Shown here one piece after another: positions 60,087 through 64,000 of a stretch of 64,000 nt of DNA. Within the stretch, counting starts at the first letter, position 1, and every line of letters begins with the position of its first letter. The notes below the pieces were generated by a model. The model worked only from the letters and a program-made list of their open reading frames with translations. It was not told the DNA's origin and searched no databases. The translations under genes and the position numbers were made by a program. The DNA comes from Bacteriovoracales bacterium (GTDB lineage: Bacteria; Bdellovibrionota; Bacteriovoracia; Bacteriovoracales; Bacteriovoracaceae): contig JASBRV010000080.1 of assembly GCA_030149295.1 (NCBI GenBank), positions 1 to 64,000 of the forward strand, given 5' to 3'.

Positions 60087-61325
60087 TCAGGCTCTAGTAT
60101 GACCATCACCAGTGACAACATAGCGTGATGTGGTCATTTGCTCAGCACCCATTGGCCCATAAGCATGTATTTTGGTGGTCGAAATACCTAATTCAGCTCC
60201 CAAACCAAGCTGGCCGCCATCATTAAAGCGAGTTGAAGCATTAATAGTGACACAACTGGCATCGACTGCGGATAAAAAACGTTCACAGGCTTCTTCATTT
60301 TGACTGACAATACATTCAGTATGATGACTTCCGTATTGATCAATGTGATTAAGCGCCTCATCTAATGACTCTACCGTCTTAATTGAGAGAATATTATCGA
60401 GATACTCAGTGGCCCAGTCTTCATCAGTGGACTCTTTGATGGATTGCTTGGTTCCTTGAATAAATGTTTTGTCCGCTCTTAATTCGGTACCCTTCTTTTT
60501 AAATTCTTTGAGAAGGTCTTCCTGAATTTGGGGAAGAAGTTCTTTGTGAATGAGAAGTGTTTCAATGGCGTTACATACACCCGTGCGTTGAGTTTTTGCA
60601 TTGATGGCGAGATCAATGGCCTTTTTAGTGTCTGCATCCTTATCGAGATACATGTGACAAAGACCTTGATAGTGCGCAATGACAGGCATCTTGGCGTTAG
60701 CAGTAACGTATTCTATTAAACGATGACCTCCACGGGGAATGACTACATCAATGTATTCTTCCAATTCGAGGAGCTCATTGACCATTTCTCTTTTGTCAGA
60801 AGCGAGCACTTGAACTGCTTCAACTGGGATGAGACCTTCAAATGAGCGGGAAATAATATTGCCTAAAATCTCATTGGTGTACTTTGCTTCTTTGCCGCCT
60901 TTAAGAATAATTGCATTTGAAGATTTAAGGGCGAGAGCGGCACAGTCAACGACAACATTAGGTCGACTTTCAAAAATCATAAGAATGACACCAAGGGGAA
61001 CTCTTTGCTTTTGGACTATGAGTCCCTCTTCGTTAGTTTGGGTATCAAATAATTTTCCAACAACTTGATCTTGATTCATTACTGAGCGCACGCCTTCTAC
61101 CATTTGCGCAATTCTTGGACCATCTAATTTTAATCGATCAAGCATGGCCTGATTGAGATCGTTTTCTTTAGCGAGTTGCAGGTCTTTCTTATTTTCCTTC
61201 TCAATCAGAGTAGCATTCTTTTCAATTTCTGAAGCCATATGAGAGAGAATCTCCTTTCTTTGAGCTTCACTTAAACGAGAGAGCGTTTTTGCCGCTTCTT
61301 TTGATTTTTTAGCTAATACTTTCAT
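60087..61325 (-). CDS. proA: gamma-glutamyl phosphate reductase
   Basis: The ORF opens at 61340, but AGGA 8 bases before the ATG at 61325 is better spaced, giving 412 residues. The aldehyde-dehydrogenase fold has QKQRVPLGVILMIFESRPNVVVDCAALALKSSNA, GGKEAKYTN and the catalytic Cys in AKTQRTGVCNAIETLL, with VTINASTRFNDGGQLGLGAELGIST later. It converts glutamyl-5-phosphate to glutamate-5-semialdehyde, the second step of proline synthesis. It overlaps proB by 17 bases. Confidence 0.95.
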   Translation of the reverse strand: MKVLAKKSKEAAKTLSRLSEAQRKEILSHMASEIEKNATLIEKENKKDLQLAKENDLNQAMLDRLKLDGPRIAQMVEGVRSVMNQDQVVGKLFDTQTNEEGLIVQKQRVPLGVILMIFESRPNVVVDCAALALKSSNAIILKGGKEAKYTNEILGNIISRSFEGLIPVEAVQVLASDKREMVNELLELEEYIDVVIPRGGHRLIEYVTANAKMPVIAHYQGLCHMYLDKDADTKKAIDLAINAKTQRTGVCNAIETLLIHKELLPQIQEDLLKEFKKKGTELRADKTFIQGTKQSIKESTDEDWATEYLDNILSIKTVESLDEALNHIDQYGSHHTECIVSQNEEACERFLSAVDASCVTINASTRFNDGGQLGLGAELGISTTKIHAYGPMGAEQMTTSRYVVTGDGHTRA

Positions 61326-62454
61326 CTTTAATGTCCTCATTGATAACGAGATTATTGGTTAGTATGACCTCAGGAGATGTACGAAAACCAAGGATGTCTT
61401 CGATATCGTCACTGTGGTGCCTTTTGATCTTTTTTATTTCTTTGGAGTCATATTCACAGATACCACTGGCAAAAATTTCACCATCATGACAAATGTCGAC
61501 ACTGTCACCCTTATAAAAGGAGCCAGAAACAGAAAGTATGCCCTTTGCAAAAAGTGATTTTCCCTTTTTTAAGGCGAAAAAAGCTCCTTCATCAACTTCA
61601 ACAATGCAGTTAGGCTTCTTCGTTGAAAGCAGCCAGGCTTTCTTTAATTCGGGGTCGTAGTGATTTTTTGGCGAAAAGAAGGTTCCTATGTCTTTAGTAA
61701 GAGGATTGAGAACAAAGCGCTCTTCATCTTTTGAGCTTAAAATTGCCTTAATCCCTAGAGGGGTCACTTTATTTATTGCGTGAATCTTTGAACCCATTCC
61801 TCCGCGTCCAAAGGACGTTTTCTTTGAGGTATCTATACCCTCAAGATCATAGCCGAAGGGAACTTGCTTCATAAATTTGGCATCGGGCTCGCTTGGATCT
61901 TTGTCATAGAGTCCTCTGGCGCTAGTAATAACTAAGAGGGCATCGGCATTAACCATCTGTGCCGTTTGCGCCGCGAGGTGGTCATTGTCCCCCACTGTAT
62001 TTTTACTGTAGGCAATAGAATCATTTTCGTTGAGGATTGGAACAATATTATTTTTTAGTAAGACATCGATAGTTTGTTTGACATGGAGAAATCGTTTTCT
62101 GTTTCTAAAGTCATCATGGGTAAGAAGAATTTGAGAGCAGATGCCTTGATTTTCTTCAAAAAGGCGGGAGTAAATATTAATGAGAATAGGCTGGCCAATT
62201 GAACTTGCCGATTGCTGGAGATCTACTCGACCATTTCGCGGGGTGTGTTCTTTGAGATAGGTTTTACCGAGACTGACAGAGCCAGAGCTAACGAGAATTA
62301 CCTCGATTCCAGACTCTTGGAGAGTGATAATGTCTTCTACCAAAATACGAAGACTTCTTGTATCACAGCGGCCGTCAGGTTTGATTACGACATTACTGCC
62401 GACTTTAATAACAAGTCTTTGGCAGCTTTTCAGCTCTTCTCTTAATGTCATCAT
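61309..62454 (-). CDS. proB: glutamate 5-kinase
   Basis: The ORF opens at 62505; the tandem ATGs at 62454/62451 with GGA about 9 bases upstream give 381 residues and place the kinase start CQRLVIKVGSNVV correctly. Family motifs are LVSSGSVSLGKTYL, LLTHDDFRNRKRF, PILNENDSIAY and GRGGMGSKIHA. The C-terminal PUA domain (KGILSVSGSFYKGDSVDI) is present, as in E. coli ProB. It catalyses the first, proline-inhibited step of proline synthesis. It is the upstream gene of a proBA operon. Confidence 0.95.
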   Translation of the reverse strand: MMTLREELKSCQRLVIKVGSNVVIKPDGRCDTRSLRILVEDIITLQESGIEVILVSSGSVSLGKTYLKEHTPRNGRVDLQQSASSIGQPILINIYSRLFEENQGICSQILLTHDDFRNRKRFLHVKQTIDVLLKNNIVPILNENDSIAYSKNTVGDNDHLAAQTAQMVNADALLVITSARGLYDKDPSEPDAKFMKQVPFGYDLEGIDTSKKTSFGRGGMGSKIHAINKVTPLGIKAILSSKDEERFVLNPLTKDIGTFFSPKNHYDPELKKAWLLSTKKPNCIVEVDEGAFFALKKGKSLFAKGILSVSGSFYKGDSVDICHDGEIFASGICEYDSKEIKKIKRHHSDDIEDILGFRTSPEVILTNNLVINEDIKDESIS

Positions 62455-62589
62455 TTCTTTTTTCCAAGGTGATGGGGATTTGTTTTCCAAATTTTTGAGG
62501 TTCAAAAAGAAGATAACCTATTTTGAAAGGATCGCGAGGTATTGTTGAGCGAGTTAGGGATTTTCGAAGCCTCTAAATAAAATCATGTG

Positions 62590-64000
62590 TTATTTATTAA
62601 GAGTGTTTTGGCGCTTTCTTAATAACTTTTTATAAGATTCTATAAGTCTTTGATGTTTATCTAATCCCTTGAGATAGATATTTGTTTCGGGAAGACCGTA
62701 GAACTTACTTTCTCCTCGAAGACATTGGTGAGCAGCATGGTACAAATCATTGCCATACATTCGCTTTAAGGCCGACTCATAGTCTTTGATTTCAAGTCCT
62801 TTTTCTTCTTCATCAAGTTCTATATCTATAAGAATATTAAGAAGTTGATAAAAGCGCCTGCGCTCTAGGGTATTGTCGTTAAAAGCTAAAAATCCTTGCA
62901 CGAATTGAGACGCACCTTCAATATCACCTGTCGCTAGTGAAATGAGCGCTTTTAATTCGCCCACCGTAAGTCTTCCCCAAGCGTTAGACTCATCAAAGGC
63001 GACGCCAATGAGCTCTGATATGGGCATAAAGTCATCCAATTGGTCTTCCTCTAGTCTCTCTAATAAGGAGTGAAGAGAGGATTGATCAAGTTGATGAAGG
63101 TTTAAAATATCTTCTCTATAAAGGAGCGCTCTGTTGTGATTATCCCAAATGAGATCTTCTGGTAGGTAGATCTCTGAGTAACCTGGCACTAAGATGCGAC
63201 AGGCATGGGCGCCGAGATCCTGATAGTCTGCGATGTAAACTTCTTTTTCAAGCTCTTTGAAAACTCCCATTAAATGATCAAATTCCTCTTTGGTATTCCC
63301 TAAGAAATTCCAATCCACAAAGTCATAATCACTTGTTTTGCTAAAAAATTTCCAAGATACGACGCCTGTGGAGTCAATGAAATGATCGACAATATTATTA
63401 TGTTCCGTTACGGCGAAGCTATTGAAGGTAGGAGGTGCGGTATCATTGAGGCCCTCAAAGCTTCTGCCTTGAAGAAGCTCGGTCAAGGAGCGTTCTAAGG
63501 CCACTTCAAAATTGGGGTGAGCACCGAAGCTGGCAAAGACACCTCCATTATTGGGATTCATAAGCACTACACAGAGAACGGGAAAGCGGCCACCAAGAGA
63601 AGCGTCTTTGGCGTAAACAGGATAACCCTTTTCTTCAAGGGAGCGAATGCCTTCTATAATTTTAGGGTAGCGCTCGAGCACATTTTGAGGGATATCCGGC
63701 AGAGTCATTTCTTCACTAATAATTTGGTTTTTCACGGCCCTTTCAAATATTTCTGAAAGGCATTGAACTCTAGCCTCTTCTTTGGTGTTGCCAGCACTCA
63801 TTCCATTACTGACAAAGAGGTTGCCAATCAAATTAACAGGAATAAAGACTTCTTTGCCATCGGATTGCCTTTGGTAGGGAAGGGCACAGATTCCTCTTTG
63901 CCGATTTCCAGAATTGGTATCGATGAGGTGATGAGGCTCAAGTTCTCCATCCTGACAATAAAGAGAGTACAGATAAGAGTCCATTAGCCCCTCAGGAAAT
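62590..64000 (-). CDS. ycaO: YcaO protein, 5' end beyond the window
   Basis: The visible frame gives 464 residues from an internal ATG, but it stays open to base 64000 (FPEGL precedes that Met), and E. coli YcaO is about 120 residues longer at the N-terminus. So this is the C-terminal ~80 percent. SGNRQRGICALPYQRQSD, GNLFVSNGMSAGNTKEEARVQCLSEIFERAVKN and SFGAHPNFEVALERSLTELLQGRSFEGL match E. coli YcaO closely; the C-terminal helical domain is also present. YcaO is an ATP-dependent cyclodehydratase-fold enzyme linked to methylthiolation of ribosomal protein S12 with RimO; no rimO is visible here. Confidence 0.92.
   Translation of the reverse strand, partial: FPEGLMDSYLYSLYCQDGELEPHHLIDTNSGNRQRGICALPYQRQSDGKEVFIPVNLIGNLFVSNGMSAGNTKEEARVQCLSEIFERAVKNQIISEEMTLPDIPQNVLERYPKIIEGIRSLEEKGYPVYAKDASLGGRFPVLCVVLMNPNNGGVFASFGAHPNFEVALERSLTELLQGRSFEGLNDTAPPTFNSFAVTEHNNIVDHFIDSTGVVSWKFFSKTSDYDFVDWNFLGNTKEEFDHLMGVFKELEKEVYIADYQDLGAHACRILVPGYSEIYLPEDLIWDNHNRALLYREDILNLHQLDQSSLHSLLERLEEDQLDDFMPISELIGVAFDESNAWGRLTVGELKALISLATGDIEGASQFVQGFLAFNDNTLERRRFYQLLNILIDIELDEEEKGLEIKDYESALKRMYGNDLYHAAHQCLRGESKFYGLPETNIYLKGLDKHQRLIESYKKLLRKRQNTLNK

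Noticed and set aside
1-64000. tRNA, rRNA, CRISPR arrays, insertion sequences, phage genes
   Set aside because: I looked for cloverleaf-like tRNA ends, repeated spacers, transposase motifs and phage structural genes and saw none. Intergenic gaps are all below 300 bases.

Overview
This window is a gene-dense, visibly AT-rich stretch of bacterial chromosome. I recognise no phage, insertion sequence, CRISPR array, rRNA or tRNA. It has many predicted lipoproteins, outer-membrane barrels and exported hydrolases, including a nuclease, proteases, an L,D-transpeptidase-like protein and a penicillin-acylase-like protein. Together with orphan REC and Hpt-REC proteins and RoxA-like di-heme cytochromes, this suggests a Gram-negative member of the Bdellovibrionota, probably of the Bacteriovorax/Halobacteriovorax type. 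That assignment rests on protein style only; there is no marker rRNA gene in the window.

Layout. 0-7.3 kb: the tail of an upstream gene, an exported protein, a ytfJ-like/ppk2 pair, a three-gene cassette (small protein, two-domain glycosyltransferase, asparagine-synthase-like ligase without the glutaminase cysteine), a lipoprotein and a DUF481-type barrel. 7.3-16.5 kb: a large membrane-associated lipoprotein, then a tightly packed minus-strand operon encoding an outer-membrane barrel, a jelly-roll lipoprotein, a 5'-nucleotidase-C/ExeM-like surface nuclease and an NlpC/P60-DTW fusion. 16.7-21 kb: a NhaR-like LysR regulator, then a COG2907 flavoprotein / DUF1365 / MFS operon. 21-26.6 kb: a V8-like protease, a GNAT enzyme, an ABC1 kinase overlapping an exported MsrA, an Hpt-REC protein with a microprotein behind it, and an XRE regulator behind two palindromes. 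26.6-35 kb: an AraC regulator divergent from a penicillin-acylase-family Ntn hydrolase, a NAPE-PLD-like lipoprotein, lspA with an esterase and an HELGH lipoprotein, and an ApaH-like phosphatase. 35-45 kb: a lone REC, a TrmB-like methyltransferase, a ChaN-like lipoprotein, a DMT transporter, glutaredoxin 2, an LplT-PlsC fusion, glutamyl-Q tRNA(Asp) synthetase and transketolase. 45-64 kb: a Cys-rich small protein, an aldehyde dehydrogenase, an exported PD-(D/E)XK-like protein, gltX, two RoxA-like di-heme proteins, a NYN protein, a YkuD_2/SGNH pair, an alcohol dehydrogenase, exonuclease III, a radical SAM protein, proBA and the C-terminal part of ycaO cut by the window end.

How the genes work together. 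Housekeeping functions (proline synthesis, glutamyl-tRNA supply, tRNA modification, phospholipid recycling, DNA repair) alternate with surface and exported functions suited to degrading macromolecules from other cells. The clearest multi-gene system is the 9.4-16.4 kb operon, which I read as a surface apparatus for nucleic-acid degradation and capture. The least explained is the 2.2-5.5 kb glycosyltransferase/ligase cassette. Two architectural habits recur. Several genes have a -10-like hexamer 6-8 bases before the ATG and no Shine-Dalgarno sequence, which suggests leaderless transcripts. Several intrinsic terminators lie inside the coding sequence of the neighbouring gene.
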